DNA of 35,906 bases from Eubacteriaceae bacterium (GTDB lineage Bacteria; Bacillota; Clostridia; Eubacteriales; Eubacteriaceae). The position numbers were made by a program, and so were the translations under genes. The stretch spans positions 1 to 35,906 of the forward strand of contig JAENWK010000013.1 in NCBI GenBank assembly GCA_016650045.1, in the 5' to 3' direction. The notes beneath the pieces were generated by a model that searched no databases, was not told the origin of the DNA, and saw only the letters and a program-made list of their open reading frames with translations. Positions 8,709-17,674 of the stretch are shown here, in pieces (position 1 is the first letter of the stretch; each line of letters opens with the position of its first letter).

Positions 8709-9107
8709 ATGGTCATGACTGATCCCATTGCGGATATGTTAACACGCATCAGAAATGCAAATGATGCAGGTCATAAAGTTGTTGAAATGCCAGCTTCTAA
8801 AGAAAAGAAAGCAATTGCTCAAATTCTATTAGAAGAAGGATATATAAATAAAGTAGATTACATCAGCGATGAAAAACAGGGGATGATTAAAATCACTCTG
8901 AAATACGGAGAAAATAAAAGCCGTGTCGTTGCAGGGATAAAGAGAATTTCTAAACCTGGTCTTCGCGTTTATGCAGGAAAAGAAGAAGTGCCTAAGGTCT
9001 TAAATGGTCTGGGTATTGCGATTGTTTCTACATCAAAAGGCGTAATGACAGATAAAAAAGCAAGAAAAGCCGGCGTTGGCGGCGAAGTGATATGTTACGT
9101 TTGGTAA
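8709..9107 (+). CDS. rpsH: Small ribosomal subunit protein S8
   Basis: A 132-residue S8 beginning [17 protein letters not shown]. The first ATG (8709) is 8 bases from AAAAGGAGG, the second (8715) is too far, so the first was kept. The end [26 protein letters not shown] matches the family in sequence and length. S8 binds the central domain of 16S rRNA and, in E. coli, represses the spc operon by binding near the L5 start. Confidence 0.97.
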   Translation: MVMTDPIADMLTRIRNANDAGHKVVEMPASKEKKAIAQILLEEGYINKVDYISDEKQGMIKITLKYGENKSRVVAGIKRISKPGLRVYAGKEEVPKVLNGLGIAIVSTSKGVMTDKKARKAGVGGEVICYVW

Positions 9108-9131
9108 CAATTTAAGACAGGAGGTAGAAAG

Positions 9132-9668
9132 ATGTCAAGAATAGGGAAAGCACCTGTTGTGATCCTCCAGGGCGTAGACGTTAAAAAGGATGGTCATACC
9201 CTAACTGTTAAAGGTCCTCTGGGACAACTGGTTAGAACATTTCATCCTGATATGATCATCGATGTCCAAGAAAAAGAAGTTATTGTCACGCGACCATCCG
9301 AAAGTAAGCTGCATAAATCATTACATGGTTTAACACGTGCTTTGATTAATAATATGGTTACTGGCGTAAATACTGGCTTTGAAAAAAGATTGGAAATCAG
9401 TGGCGTAGGTTATAGAGCAGAGAAAAAAGGGAATAAATTGGTTATGAACCTCGGTTTTTCACATTCAGTAGAAATGGAAGATCCAGAAGGCATTGAAACC
9501 ATTCCTTTAACAAATACCAAAGTACTTGTTAAAGGAATCAGCAAGGAAGCGGTTGGAGCTCATGCTGCCAATATCCGTGCAAAACGTCCACCAGAACCTT
9601 ACAAGGGTCATGGCGTACGTTATTCCGATGAAATCGTCAGACGTAAAGAAGGTAAAACAGGGAAATAA
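9132..9668 (+). CDS. rplF: Large ribosomal subunit protein L6
   Basis: A 178-residue L6 made of two similar domains. It opens [16 protein letters not shown], has the [18 protein letters not shown] helix near 62-79 and ends with the [16 protein letters not shown] motif near 151-166, which contacts the sarcin-ricin region and the GTPase-factor site. The ATG follows ACAGGAGGT. A 42-base spacer precedes rplR. Confidence 0.98.
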   Translation: MSRIGKAPVVILQGVDVKKDGHTLTVKGPLGQLVRTFHPDMIIDVQEKEVIVTRPSESKLHKSLHGLTRALINNMVTGVNTGFEKRLEISGVGYRAEKKGNKLVMNLGFSHSVEMEDPEGIETIPLTNTKVLVKGISKEAVGAHAANIRAKRPPEPYKGHGVRYSDEIVRRKEGKTGK

Positions 9669-9710
9669 AACCTGTTAGCCAGACAAAGATAACGAAGGGA
9701 GTGAAATTCG

Positions 9711-10079
9711 ATGATTAAAAAACCAATTAAAAATAAATTGCGTATTGCACGTCATTATCGGGTCAGAAATAAGATTTCTGGTACTGAAGTTAGACCGCGC
9801 TTAAACGTATTTAGAAGTAATAAAAATATTTATGCTCAAATTGTTGATGATACTAAAGGTATCACATTGGTTTCAGCTTCTTCCATTGATGCGGATCTTA
9901 AGGGTCAGGTAACAAACGGAGGAGATAAAGCAGCTGCTAAAGCTGTAGGTCAGGCAGTTGCGAAAAGAGCCCTTGAAAAAGGGATTGAAGCCGTTGTTTT
10001 CGATAGAGGCGGTTATGTTTACCATGGTAGAGTAAAAGAATTGGCTGACGGCGCTCGTGAAGCCGGCCTGAAATTCTAA
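9711..10079 (+). CDS. rplR: Large ribosomal subunit protein L18
   Basis: A 122-residue 5S-rRNA-binding protein with [18 protein letters not shown] near residues 29-46, the [19 protein letters not shown] helix and the terminal [24 protein letters not shown] motif. It joins L5 and 5S rRNA in the central protuberance. Its ribosome site, GAAGGGAGTGA, is a little weaker than those of its neighbours. rpsE follows within 17 bases. Confidence 0.97.
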   Translation: MIKKPIKNKLRIARHYRVRNKISGTEVRPRLNVFRSNKNIYAQIVDDTKGITLVSASSIDADLKGQVTNGGDKAAAKAVGQAVAKRALEKGIEAVVFDRGGYVYHGRVKELADGAREAGLKF

Positions 10080-10096
10080 GTAAAGGAGGTCATTTG

Positions 10097-10603
10097 ATGC
10101 AAAACAAAAAAATCGATCCAAGTACATTAGATTTGAAGGAAAAAGTTGTCTCCATTAACCGAGTTACAAAGGTTGTTAAGGGCGGTCGTAACTTCAGATT
10201 CAGTTGTCTTGTGATTGTTGGAGACGAAAATGGTCATGTTGGCGTTGGTAAAGGAAAAGCAATGGAAATTCCAGATGCAATCCGTAAAGGTATTGACGCA
10301 GCAAAGAAAGCATTAATTAAAGTGCCAATGGTTGGAACAACGATACCACATTTAATTAACGGTGAATCCGGCGCAGGTCATGTACTACTTAAACCTGCTG
10401 GAAAAGGTACTGGCGTTATTGCTGGTGGTCCGGTTCGTGCTGTACTTGAATTAGCTGGTATCAGAGATATACGTACAAAATCTTTGGGATCAAACAATGC
10501 CCGTAATATGGTCAATGCTACAATGGCAGGACTTGCTGGACTAACAACCCTTGAAGAGGTTGCAGCTAAACGTGGTAAAAAGCCTGAAGAAATCTTAGGT
10601 TAG
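10097..10603 (+). CDS. rpsE: Small ribosomal subunit protein S5
   Basis: The ATG at 10097 is 6 bases from AAAGGAGGT and gives 168 residues; an in-frame TTG at 10094 is immediately before it and is less likely. The protein has the [19 protein letters not shown] segment near 17-35, the site of mutations affecting fidelity and spectinomycin response, and the [16 protein letters not shown] motif near 134. S5 helps form the mRNA entry channel with S3 and S4. The length is typical. Confidence 0.97.
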   Translation: MQNKKIDPSTLDLKEKVVSINRVTKVVKGGRNFRFSCLVIVGDENGHVGVGKGKAMEIPDAIRKGIDAAKKALIKVPMVGTTIPHLINGESGAGHVLLKPAGKGTGVIAGGPVRAVLELAGIRDIRTKSLGSNNARNMVNATMAGLAGLTTLEEVAAKRGKKPEEILG

Positions 10604-10614
10604 GAGGAATCATT

Positions 10615-10797
10615 ATGGCTAAGAAATTAGAAATTACATTGATAAAAAGCCTTATTGGTCGCAATAAAAAACAACGTGCGAACATTGAAGCTTTAGGCCT
10701 TAAAAAAATTAGACAGACTGTGATACATAATGATACTCCACAAATTCGTGGCATGATTCATTTAACAGATTTCATGCTCACAGTTAAAGAAGTATAG
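10615..10797 (+). CDS. rpmD: Large ribosomal subunit protein L30
   Basis: A 60-residue L30 of the short bacterial type, with [18 protein letters not shown] at the start and the [21 protein letters not shown] segment near 28-48. It sits between rpsE and rplO with 11-base gaps on both sides, the canonical spc-cluster position. TAGGAGG precedes the ATG. Confidence 0.96.
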   Translation: MAKKLEITLIKSLIGRNKKQRANIEALGLKKIRQTVIHNDTPQIRGMIHLTDFMLTVKEV

Positions 10798-10808
10798 GAG
10801 GTGTCAAT

Positions 10809-11252
10809 ATGAAGTTACATACTTTAAGTCCAGCACCCGGTTCTAAAAAGACACCAAAACGTAAGGGACGCGGTACTGGTTCTGGTCTTGGAAAAACTGC
10901 TGGTCGTGGACAAGATGGTCAAAAATCTCGTTCAGGCGGGGGAGTAAGACCTGGTTTTGAAGGAGGGCAAATGCCCTTAGCCAGACGTTTACCAAAACGT
11001 GGTTTTTCAAATGCACGATTTAAGAAAACATTTTCCATCGTCAATGTTGGAGAGTTAAATGCGTTTGATGCTGACACAGTGATTACACCTGAATTATTAC
11101 TTGAATATGGTTTCATCCGTAAATTACGTGATGGATTGAAAATCCTTGGTAACGGGGAAGTTGAGAAAGCTTTTACCATAAAAGCACATAAAATCAGCAA
11201 ATCAGCTGAGGCTAAGATTCTCGCTGGAGGAGGAAAGGTAGAGGTGATCTAA
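10809..11252 (+). CDS. rplO: Large ribosomal subunit protein L15
   Basis: A 147-residue protein with the long basic, glycine-rich N-terminal extension typical of L15 ([19 protein letters not shown], then [19 protein letters not shown]) that threads into 23S rRNA, followed by a small globular C-terminal domain ending GGGKVEVI. The ribosome site AGGAGGTG sits at the end of rpmD. Its stop is one base from the secY start, and the GGAGG inside its final codons serves secY. Confidence 0.97.
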   Translation: MKLHTLSPAPGSKKTPKRKGRGTGSGLGKTAGRGQDGQKSRSGGGVRPGFEGGQMPLARRLPKRGFSNARFKKTFSIVNVGELNAFDADTVITPELLLEYGFIRKLRDGLKILGNGEVEKAFTIKAHKISKSAEAKILAGGGKVEVI

Positions 11253-11253
11253 T

Positions 11254-12513
11254 ATGATCTCTACCTTGAGGGATGCTTGGAAAATTCCAGATCTTAGACG
11301 AAAGATTGCTATAACACTGGCATTACTGTTTATTTATCGATTGGGAGCCTATATACCGGTTCCTTTCATTGATACTGCTCAGTTAAGTCAGCTCGTCAAC
11401 AGCGGTGGAATTTTTGGCCTGTTTGATATTATTTCTGGAGGGAACTTTGGTAATTTCACCATTTTCGCCATGAGTATCACTCCCTATATTAACGCATCGA
11501 TTATTATGAATCTTTTGGCCTTTGCCATTCCAGCTCTGGAAAGACTGCAAAAAGAAGGGGAAGAAGGTCGTAAGAAACTTGCACAGTATACGAGATATCT
11601 AACCATCTTTTTAGCTTTAATCCAGGCTCTGGGCATGAGCCTATCCTTCGGTGACCTTTTACTTCAAAAGACACCGTTCACCATATTTGTTGTTGTCTTA
11701 AGTATCACGGCAGGAACGGCGTTCCTGATGTATTTAGGAGAACAAATTACTGAAAATGGCATTGGAAATGGCATTTCACTGATTATTTTCGTTAGTATTA
11801 TTTCACGTATTCCAAGTGGAATTTTGCAAATGTACAAATATGTGACTGTTGGCACCCTATCAATTATCAGCTTGTTCATATTCATTGTTTTCATTGTTGT
11901 GGTTGTATTCGCTGTGGTGGCAGTTCAAGAAGGTCAACGAAAAATTCCAGTTCAATATGCAAAACGTGTTGTTGGCAGAAAAATGTATGGTGGTCAAAGT
12001 ACGCATATTCCAATGCGTGTGAACATGGCTGGGGTAATTCCTATTATCTTTGCCAGCTCGCTAACATTATTTCCTGCAACGCTTGCAAGCTTTTTTCAAG
12101 GTTCTGATTTTGCAAATTGGGTTGGAACCAATTTTGCCTGGGGATCTTGGATGACAAATATCATTTATGTTATATTAATTATTGCATTTACGTATTTTTA
12201 TACGGCAGTAACGTTTAATCCCTATGATGTTGCAGAAAACATTAAAAAACAGGGCGGTTACGTTCCAGGGATTAGACCGGGAAAACCCACTGTTGAATAT
12301 TTTACAAGAATTATGAACCGATTAACTTTATTCGGTGGGACATTTTTAGCAGTCATTGCTGTTATTCCTATTTTTATAGGAAATATCATGGGTGTAAATC
12401 TTCAATTTGGTGGTACAAGTCTTTTGATTATTGTTGGGGTAGCTTTGGAAACAGTAAAACAAATTGAGTCTGAAATGATGATGAGACACCATCAGGGATT
12501 TTTAAAATCATAA
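11254..12513 (+). CDS. secY: Protein translocase subunit SecY
   Basis: A 419-residue integral membrane protein with about ten hydrophobic segments. Recognisable parts are DLRRKIAITLALLFIYRLGAY-type first helix near residues 13-33, the plug region with GGIFGLFDIISGGNFGNFT near 52-70, SITPYINASIIM near 74-85, and the cytoplasmic loop with IPVQYAKRVVGRKMYGGQ near 231 used in SecA and ribosome contact. SecY forms the protein-conducting channel with SecE and SecG. It sits in its usual place between rplO and adk. Length is normal for Firmicutes (about 420-430). Confidence 0.98.
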   Translation: MISTLRDAWKIPDLRRKIAITLALLFIYRLGAYIPVPFIDTAQLSQLVNSGGIFGLFDIISGGNFGNFTIFAMSITPYINASIIMNLLAFAIPALERLQKEGEEGRKKLAQYTRYLTIFLALIQALGMSLSFGDLLLQKTPFTIFVVVLSITAGTAFLMYLGEQITENGIGNGISLIIFVSIISRIPSGILQMYKYVTVGTLSIISLFIFIVFIVVVVFAVVAVQEGQRKIPVQYAKRVVGRKMYGGQSTHIPMRVNMAGVIPIIFASSLTLFPATLASFFQGSDFANWVGTNFAWGSWMTNIIYVILIIAFTYFYTAVTFNPYDVAENIKKQGGYVPGIRPGKPTVEYFTRIMNRLTLFGGTFLAVIAVIPIFIGNIMGVNLQFGGTSLLIIVGVALETVKQIESEMMMRHHQGFLKS

Positions 12514-12537
12514 AAATGAACTGGAGAAAAATGAGAA

Positions 12538-13197
12538 ATGAGAATTGTATTATTAGGACCTCCGGGTGCAGGTAAAGGGACACAGGCAAAACGCATTTGC
12601 GAAACCTACAATATCCCCCATATTTCAACCGGAGATATTTTCAGAGAAAACATGAAAAATGATACTCCCCTTGGTCAAAAAGCTAAAGAGTACATGCACA
12701 AAGGACTTCTTGTTCCAGATGAACTCGTCGTTGAAATGGTTGAAGAGCGCCTCACCTATGAGGATGTCTTAAGTACCGGCTATGGCTATTTATTGGATGG
12801 ATTTCCGCGGACTGTATTTCAGGCAGGGGCACTTTGTGACATTAATGCAAAAAAAGATTGTGAATTGACTTTGGCGATTAATCTTGAGGTTCCTTTGGAT
12901 ATTTTGATTGAACGTGTTACCAATCGTAGAATTTGCCCTAAATGCCATGAAACCTATCATTTAAAATACAATAAACCAAAGATTGAGGGAATTTGTGATT
13001 TTGATGGTACGGCTTTATATCAACGTGACGATGATAAAATCGAAACGGTACAAAAGCGGATTCAAATCTATCAAGATGAAACAATGCCTTTGATTGAATT
13101 TTATGAAGATAAACAAAAGATTATTAATATTAATGGACTGCAGCATATGAGTGATGTCTTCAAAGACATCAAGAAAGTCCTGAGTGGAGTTAACTAA
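12538..13197 (+). CDS. adk: Adenylate kinase, zinc-type
   Basis: A 219-residue long-form adenylate kinase, which interconverts ATP + AMP and 2 ADP in the cytoplasm. The P-loop is GPPGAGKGT (7-15); the AMP-binding region has STGDIFR (30-36) and DGFPRT (87-92). The LID holds C133, C136, C153 and D156, the CxxC...CxxD version of the structural zinc site. The ribosome site is weak (TGGAGAAA, about 10 bases away). An out-of-frame ATG at 12531 was ignored. map begins two bases after its stop. Confidence 0.98.
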   Translation: MRIVLLGPPGAGKGTQAKRICETYNIPHISTGDIFRENMKNDTPLGQKAKEYMHKGLLVPDELVVEMVEERLTYEDVLSTGYGYLLDGFPRTVFQAGALCDINAKKDCELTLAINLEVPLDILIERVTNRRICPKCHETYHLKYNKPKIEGICDFDGTALYQRDDDKIETVQKRIQIYQDETMPLIEFYEDKQKIININGLQHMSDVFKDIKKVLSGVN

Positions 13198-13199
13198 GC

Positions 13200-13961
13200 A
13201 TGATAACCATAAAATCCCATAAGGAAGTTGATCTCATGAGACAAGCCGGCGGCATTGTTGCCGGCGCTCACGCCCTTGTGGGTAAAATGATCAAACCTGG
13301 GGTAACTACCCAAGAATTGGACCAAGCTGTCGAAAAATATATTCGAGATGCTGGCGCATTACCAACGTTTAAGGGCTATGATGGATTTCCAAATTCCATT
13401 TGTGCTTCTGTGAACGAACAAGTTGTTCATGGGATACCACAAAAGCGAAGACTTCTTGAAGGAGATATTATCAGCATCGATATTGGTGCTACCTTCAAGG
13501 GTTATGTAGGTGATGCGGCAGTTACTCATGGTGTTGGCACTATCTCAGAAGAAGCCCAAAGACTCATTGATGTCACCAGGGAATCTTTTTATAGAGGTAT
13601 TGCTTTTGCCAGGGATGGGTATCGATTGTCGGATATTTCCAATGCCATTCAGACTTATGTTGAAGATAATGGATTTTCCGTTGTTCGCGACTTTGTCGGA
13701 CATGGTGTTGGCAGTAAAATGCATGAAGATCCGCCTATTCCAAATTATGGAGCAAAAGGTCGGGGTCCACGACTGAGATCAGGGATGACATTAGCCATTG
13801 AACCAATGGTGAACGTTGGAACATATGATGTTATAATGCTGGATGATGATTGGACCGTTGTCACAACGGATGGTAAGCTTTCTTCCCATTTTGAGCACAC
13901 ACTGCTTATTACCGGAACCGGTGAACCTGAACTTCTGACAGTACTTCAGGTTGGTGAGTAA
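13200..13961 (+). CDS. map: Methionine aminopeptidase, type I
   Basis: A 253-residue enzyme that removes the initiator methionine from nascent proteins. The pita-bread fold signature is complete: H77, metal ligands D94, D105, H168, E201 and E232, with segments IDIGATFKGYVGDAA, GHGVGSKMHEDP and AIEPMV. It lacks the N-terminal zinc-finger extension of some type I enzymes. It begins two bases after adk and abuts the following KOW gene with no gap, so the three are probably translated as a coupled set. Confidence 0.98.
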   Translation: MITIKSHKEVDLMRQAGGIVAGAHALVGKMIKPGVTTQELDQAVEKYIRDAGALPTFKGYDGFPNSICASVNEQVVHGIPQKRRLLEGDIISIDIGATFKGYVGDAAVTHGVGTISEEAQRLIDVTRESFYRGIAFARDGYRLSDISNAIQTYVEDNGFSVVRDFVGHGVGSKMHEDPPIPNYGAKGRGPRLRSGMTLAIEPMVNVGTYDVIMLDDDWTVVTTDGKLSSHFEHTLLITGTGEPELLTVLQVGE

Positions 13962-14264
13962 ATGAATGATTTTAAAATCGGACAGGTGGTCCGCTCTACT
14001 GCTGGCCGTGATAAGGGTCAGTTTATGGTGGTTGTACAAGTGGTGGATGAAAATTTTATCCTTGTATGTAATGGTAAGCTTCGTAAAGTGAATAATCCGA
14101 AGAAAAAAAAGATTAAACACCTAGCGAAGACCAATCACATTGTCAAAGAACTTCAAGAAAAAATATTAAATGGAAACAAGATAACAAACGCTGAGATAAG
14201 AAAAATACTCGAGTCCTATCACACACCAGATGGTGTAGGGAATGAGAATCGTGAGGAGGTTTGA
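13962..14264 (+). CDS. KOW-domain RNA-binding protein (L14e/YbzG-like)
   Basis: A 100-residue basic protein whose first half is a KOW/SH3-like barrel (GQVVRSTAGRDKGQFMVV near residues 7-24, then a lysine-rich NPKKKKIKHL segment near 47). The second half is helical (about 56-90) and not conserved in any family I can name. Firmicutes carry such a gene between map and infA (ybzG in B. subtilis); relatives are annotated as L14e-type RNA-binding proteins. A role near the ribosome is inferred from fold and position. The ATG directly follows the map stop codon. Confidence 0.85.
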   Translation: MNDFKIGQVVRSTAGRDKGQFMVVVQVVDENFILVCNGKLRKVNNPKKKKIKHLAKTNHIVKELQEKILNGNKITNAEIRKILESYHTPDGVGNENREEV

Positions 14265-14267
14265 TCA

Positions 14268-14495
14268 ATGGCCAAGAAAGATGTTATCGAGGTTGAAGGA
14301 TCTGTTATTGAGTCCTTGCCCAATACTATTTTTATAGTGGAATTGGAAAATGGACATCAGATAACCGCTCATATTTCAGGTAAGCTACGTATGAACTATA
14401 TTCGAATTTTACCTGGAGATAAGGTAGTTGTTGAATTATCCCCATATGATTTGACCCGTGGGCGTATCGTATGGCGTGGAAAAGGGAAATCATAA
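14268..14495 (+). CDS. infA: Translation initiation factor IF-1
   Basis: A 75-residue OB-fold protein beginning [18 protein letters not shown], with [19 protein letters not shown] near 34-52 and the terminal [13 protein letters not shown] motif. IF-1 occupies the 30S A site during initiation. The usual length is 72, so it has a short extra basic tail (GKGKS). GAGGAGGT lies 8 bases before the ATG, overlapping the end of the preceding gene. rpmJ follows after 15 bases. Confidence 0.98.
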   Translation: MAKKDVIEVEGSVIESLPNTIFIVELENGHQITAHISGKLRMNYIRILPGDKVVVELSPYDLTRGRIVWRGKGKS

Positions 14496-14510
14496 AGGAG
14501 GATATTACAA

Positions 14511-14624
14511 ATGAAAGTTAGAGCATCAGTAAAACCGATTTGTGAAAAATGTAAAGTTATTAAGAGAAATGGTCGTGTTATGGTGATTTGTGAAAATCCT
14601 AAGCACAAACAAAGACAAGGTTAA
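14511..14624 (+). CDS. rpmJ: Large ribosomal subunit protein L36, zinc-type
   Basis: A 37-residue protein encoded between infA and rpsM. It begins [14 protein letters not shown] and ends NPKHKQRQG. The zinc ribbon ligands are all present: C11, C14, C27 and H32, so this is the zinc-dependent form. AAAGGAGG stands 7 bases before the ATG. L36 stabilises domain VI of 23S rRNA late in 50S assembly. Length and sequence match the family exactly. Confidence 0.97.
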   Translation: MKVRASVKPICEKCKVIKRNGRVMVICENPKHKQRQG

Positions 14625-14738
14625 AATCGTCAAAAACAGAAAAAAAGAACATGGTCGCGGCAATTTCAGCCATGTTCATCACATAAAGCGAAATGCTTCA
14701 CTGGAAATAAAATGGGGTTACATCACTAACACGATTTT
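14623..14738 (+). ncRNA. Candidate structured RNA between rpmJ and rpsM
   Basis: The 155-base gap is far larger than any other within the operon and is strongly self-complementary. AAAATCGT (14623-14630, starting in the rpmJ stop) pairs perfectly with ACGATTTT (14731-14738), closing a domain. Inside are an 8-bp perfect hairpin (GAACATGG 14647-14654 with CCATGTTC 14670-14677) and a short AGC/GCT hairpin near 14687-14697. GGGT (14715-14718) can pair with ACCC (14741-14744), crossing the closing stem like a pseudoknot. No T run follows, so it is not a terminator. It precedes rpsM-rpsK-rpsD, the position of the S4-binding alpha leader in E. coli. Confidence 0.5.
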
Positions 14739-14779
14739 ACACCCAGTATTTGAAAACTAATTTAGGAGGTATACAACCT

Positions 14780-15145
14780 ATGGCAAGAATTGCCGGAGTC
14801 GATTTGCCCCGAGATAAGCGGGTAGAAATTGGATTAACTTATATTTATGGTATTGGACATTCAAGGTCACTTACGATCTTAAAAGCCTTGAATATCAACC
14901 CAGATACCAGAATAAAGGATCTGACTGAAACAGAAATCAATGATTTAAGAAATATTCTTGATGAAAAATACACTGTTGAAGGTGATCTTCGTAGAGAAGT
15001 AAACCTAAACATTAAGCGACTTATTGAAATTGGATCCTATCGAGGGATACGTCATCGTCGAGGTCTTCCTGTAAGAGGGCAAAAGACAAAAACGAATGCT
15101 AGAACCCGTAAAGGTCCTAAACGAACCGTTGGAAGAAAGAAATAG
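14780..15145 (+). CDS. rpsM: Small ribosomal subunit protein S13
   Basis: The ATG at 14780, with TTAGGAGGT upstream, gives 121 residues beginning [19 protein letters not shown]. An upstream in-frame ATG at 14750 would add ten unrelated residues from the structured spacer and was rejected. The helix-two-turns-helix region and the basic tail ([17 protein letters not shown], then [10 protein letters not shown]) are typical. S13 in the 30S head contacts S19 and the P-site tRNA. First gene of the alpha cluster. Confidence 0.98.
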   Translation: MARIAGVDLPRDKRVEIGLTYIYGIGHSRSLTILKALNINPDTRIKDLTETEINDLRNILDEKYTVEGDLRREVNLNIKRLIEIGSYRGIRHRRGLPVRGQKTKTNARTRKGPKRTVGRKK

Positions 15146-15158
15146 GAGGGCTTAAAAA

Positions 15159-15551
15159 ATGGCAGTAAAAAAAGCAAGAAGAAAAGTAAAAAAAGTTAAA
15201 AAGAACATAGAACGTGGCCAAGCCCATATTCAATCTTCTTTCAATAACACCATAGTTACCATTACTGATATGGCAGGTAACGCAATAACCTGGGCAAGCT
15301 CAGGCGGTTTAGGTTTCAAGGGTTCTCGAAAAAGTACTCCTTTTGCGTCACAAATGGCAGCAGAAGAAGCAGCTAAAGCGGCCATGGAACACGGTATGAA
15401 AAGCGTTGAAGTTTTAGTTAGAGGTCCAGGTTCTGGACGTGAAGCTGCTATTCGAGCTTTACAGGCAGCTGGATTGGAAATCACATTAATCCGTGATGTA
15501 ACACCAATTCCACATAACGGTTGTCGACCACCTAAGCGACGACGAGTATAA
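15159..15551 (+). CDS. rpsK: Small ribosomal subunit protein S11
   Basis: A 130-residue S11 with [18 protein letters not shown] near residues 21-38, the [18 protein letters not shown] segment and the terminal [19 protein letters not shown] hallmark. It lies on the 30S platform near the Shine-Dalgarno helix. AGGAGG is present before the ATG but about 10 bases away. It is 13 bases after rpsM and 16 before rpsD. Confidence 0.98.
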   Translation: MAVKKARRKVKKVKKNIERGQAHIQSSFNNTIVTITDMAGNAITWASSGGLGFKGSRKSTPFASQMAAEEAAKAAMEHGMKSVEVLVRGPGSGREAAIRALQAAGLEITLIRDVTPIPHNGCRPPKRRRV

Positions 15552-15567
15552 TGGGAGGGCGAATATA

Positions 15568-16197
15568 ATGTCAAGAAATATAGAAGCATCATGTAGACAA
15601 TGTCGAAGAGAAGGCACAAAACTGTACCTAAAAGGCGAACGTTGCTACTCAACCAATAAATGTGCGTTCGAAAGACGTCCAACACCACCAGGTCAACATG
15701 GTAAAAGAAGAACAAAAATATCAGAATATGGTCTCCAATTACGTGAAAAGCAAAAAGCAAAACGTATTTATGGGGTTCTTGAAAAACAATTCAGAGGCTA
15801 TTTTGAAATAGCTGAAAAGCAAAAAGGAATTACCGGACATAACTTATTAATCCATTTAGAATCGCGTTTGGATAATGTTGTTTATCGACTGGGTTTGGCA
15901 ACTTCACGTAAAGAAGCACGTCAATTAGTTGATCATGAACATTTCCTTGTTAATGGAAGAAAACTGAACATTCCATCATACATTATCAAAGAAGGTGATG
16001 TGATTGAAGTTCGACCCAAAAGTAAGAAATCTCAAAAATTCAAAGATATCCTTGAAGTCACTGAAAGCAGAACAATCGCACCATGGTTATCAAATGATTT
16101 AGAAACACTATCAGGAAAAATTATTGGCAGACCGGCAGTTGAAGACTTAGATATTGAAATTGCTGAACATCTTATTGTTGAATTATATTCTAAATAG
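15568..16197 (+). CDS. rpsD: Small ribosomal subunit protein S4, zinc-type
   Basis: A 209-residue S4, a primary 16S rRNA binder. Unlike the B. subtilis protein, its N-terminus keeps four cysteines (C9, C12, C26, C32) in a CxxC...C...C zinc-binding arrangement as in Thermus. The S4 RNA-binding domain is near residues 95-155 ([30 protein letters not shown]). In many bacteria S4 represses its own operon; here rpsD lies inside the alpha cluster, unlike the separate rpsD of B. subtilis. TGGGAGGG precedes the ATG. Confidence 0.97.
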   Translation: MSRNIEASCRQCRREGTKLYLKGERCYSTNKCAFERRPTPPGQHGKRRTKISEYGLQLREKQKAKRIYGVLEKQFRGYFEIAEKQKGITGHNLLIHLESRLDNVVYRLGLATSRKEARQLVDHEHFLVNGRKLNIPSYIIKEGDVIEVRPKSKKSQKFKDILEVTESRTIAPWLSNDLETLSGKIIGRPAVEDLDIEIAEHLIVELYSK

Positions 16198-16212
16198 ATA
16201 CATGTTCGGGAA

Positions 16213-16235
16213 CCAATTAACCCTCATGTTAATGG
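16213..16235 (+). other. Short hairpin between rpsD and rpoA
   Basis: In the 72-base gap, ATTAAC (16216-16221) pairs with GTTAAT (16228-16233) over a 6-base loop; flanking CC and GG extend the stem across a bulged A. There is no T run, so it does not look like a terminator. It could modulate relative rpsD and rpoA output, but nothing else supports that. Confidence 0.4.
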
Positions 16236-16269
16236 ATGGATTTAAAATAAGTAGGAGGGTCTTGAATAA

Positions 16270-17229
16270 ATGATCGAATTTGAAAAACCAATCATTGAAA
16301 TTATTGATAAAACAGATGATGAAACCTATGGACGTTTTGTAATTGAACCTTTGGAAAGAGGTTATGGTACAACACTTGGCAATAGTCTAAGAAGAATTAT
16401 GTTGTCATCCCTTCCAGGGGTCGCTGTAACATCTGTTAAAATCGAAGGCGTGTTACATGAGTTTTCCACCATTCCCGGAGTTAAAGAGGATGTCATCGAG
16501 ATCCTCTTGAACCTTAAAGGTCTGGCAGCTGCAATTTATGTGGATGAACCAAAAATCATCTATATTGAATCTTCAGAAGAAGGCGTCATCACAGCTGGTG
16601 ATATTCTTGCCGATTCTGATGTGGATATTCTCAATCCTGAAATGCACATTGCAACCTTAGCTAAGGGCGCAACTCTTAATATGGAAATGCGCATTGAAAA
16701 AGGAAGAGGATACGTTGCCGCAGATAAAAATAAATACCCGGGAATGCCCATTGGGACTATTCCTATGGATTCGATTTTTTCCCCGATTAAAAAGGTTATT
16801 TTCCTTGTGGAAAATACCCGTGTGGGACAAATCACAGATTTTGATAAACTGACATTGGACATCTGGACCGATGGTACAACGACTCCAGAAGAGGCATTAT
16901 CCCTAGCGGCTAAGGTTCTAAGCGAACATCTTAACCTGTTCATCAATTTGACTGAACATGCCTCCACTGTGGAAATCATGGTAGAAAAAGAAGAAAGTGA
17001 AAAGGAACGCATTCGAGAAATGTCGATTGAAGAATTAGAACTTTCAGTAAGATCCAGCAATTGTTTAAGACGTGCCAATATTGACACTGTTGAAAAATTA
17101 ACACAAAAAAGCGAAGAGGATATGATTAAAGTTCGTAACCTTGGACGTAAATCACTCAATGAAATCAAGCACAAACTAGCAGAAATTGGATTGTCCTTGA
17201 GTCAAGAAGAAGAAAAGGCAAAGGAGTAA
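16270..17229 (+). CDS. rpoA: DNA-directed RNA polymerase alpha subunit
   Basis: A 319-residue alpha subunit. The N-terminal dimerisation and assembly domain (about 1-230) has [22 protein letters not shown] at its front, and the C-terminal DNA-binding domain (about 255-319) has [15 protein letters not shown] and [15 protein letters not shown], the helix-hairpin-helix that contacts UP elements and activators. It is four or five residues longer than the common 314-315 form because of an acidic tail. GGAGGG lies 11 bases from the ATG. It is 7 bases before rplQ. Confidence 0.98.
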   Translation: MIEFEKPIIEIIDKTDDETYGRFVIEPLERGYGTTLGNSLRRIMLSSLPGVAVTSVKIEGVLHEFSTIPGVKEDVIEILLNLKGLAAAIYVDEPKIIYIESSEEGVITAGDILADSDVDILNPEMHIATLAKGATLNMEMRIEKGRGYVAADKNKYPGMPIGTIPMDSIFSPIKKVIFLVENTRVGQITDFDKLTLDIWTDGTTTPEEALSLAAKVLSEHLNLFINLTEHASTVEIMVEKEESEKERIREMSIEELELSVRSSNCLRRANIDTVEKLTQKSEEDMIKVRNLGRKSLNEIKHKLAEIGLSLSQEEEKAKE

Positions 17230-17236
17230 TAATACT

Positions 17237-17578
17237 ATGGCGGGATATCGAAAACTAGGCCGTCCCTCTGATCAACGTAGAGCATTATTGCGTAATCTTA
17301 CAACTGCCCTTTTAGAACACGGTAAGATTCAAACAACCGTAACTAGAGCAAAGGAAGTAAAAAGATTAGCTGATAAAATGGTCACACTTGGTAAAAGAGG
17401 CGACTTACATGCCAGACGACAAGCAATTGCTTATATTACACAAGAAGTTGTAGTAAAAAAATTGTTTGACGAAATAGCACCTAAATACAATGAACGACCC
17501 GGCGGTTACACACGAATTTATCGTGTTGGACCACGTCGCGGCGACGGCGCAGAAATGGCCATAATTGAATTAGTATAA
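17237..17578 (+). CDS. rplQ: Large ribosomal subunit protein L17
   Basis: A 113-residue L17 with [19 protein letters not shown] at the start, the [20 protein letters not shown] segment near 33-52 and the terminal [24 protein letters not shown] motif. L17 sits near the tunnel exit. Its ribosome site is AAAGGAG, inside the end of rpoA. It is the last ribosomal gene of the superoperon; an imperfect hairpin follows. Confidence 0.98.
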   Translation: MAGYRKLGRPSDQRRALLRNLTTALLEHGKIQTTVTRAKEVKRLADKMVTLGKRGDLHARRQAIAYITQEVVVKKLFDEIAPKYNERPGGYTRIYRVGPRRGDGAEMAIIELV

Positions 17579-17585
17579 CTTAAAT

Positions 17586-17628
17586 GAGAAGGGGATTAAG
17601 ATGTTTTATTACGCTTAATCCTTTTCTT
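17586..17628 (+). terminator. Imperfect hairpin after rplQ, probable weak terminator
   Basis: GAGAAGGGGATTAAG (17586-17600) pairs with CTTAATCCTTTTCTT (17614-17628) through 15 positions that include several G-T wobbles, around a 13-base loop. The T-rich 3' arm (CTTTTCTTGTATTT) is broken, so termination may be partial and let transcription continue into ecfA1. Confidence 0.6.
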
Positions 17629-17674
17629 GTATTTAAAAATGCCAGTGATAAACACCAAAGTAGGTGAAAAGAAA

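Noticed and set aside
14647-14677. Intrinsic terminator between rpmJ and rpsM
   Set aside because: The hairpin has no T run and lies inside a larger closed RNA domain.
15230-15760. 176-codon minus-strand frame across rpsK and rpsD
   Set aside because: Overlaps two conserved ribosomal genes and has no start signal or family likeness.
16560-17174. 204-codon open frame on the minus strand inside rpoA
   Set aside because: It is fully antisense to a certain gene, has no ribosome site and resembles no family; a codon-bias shadow.
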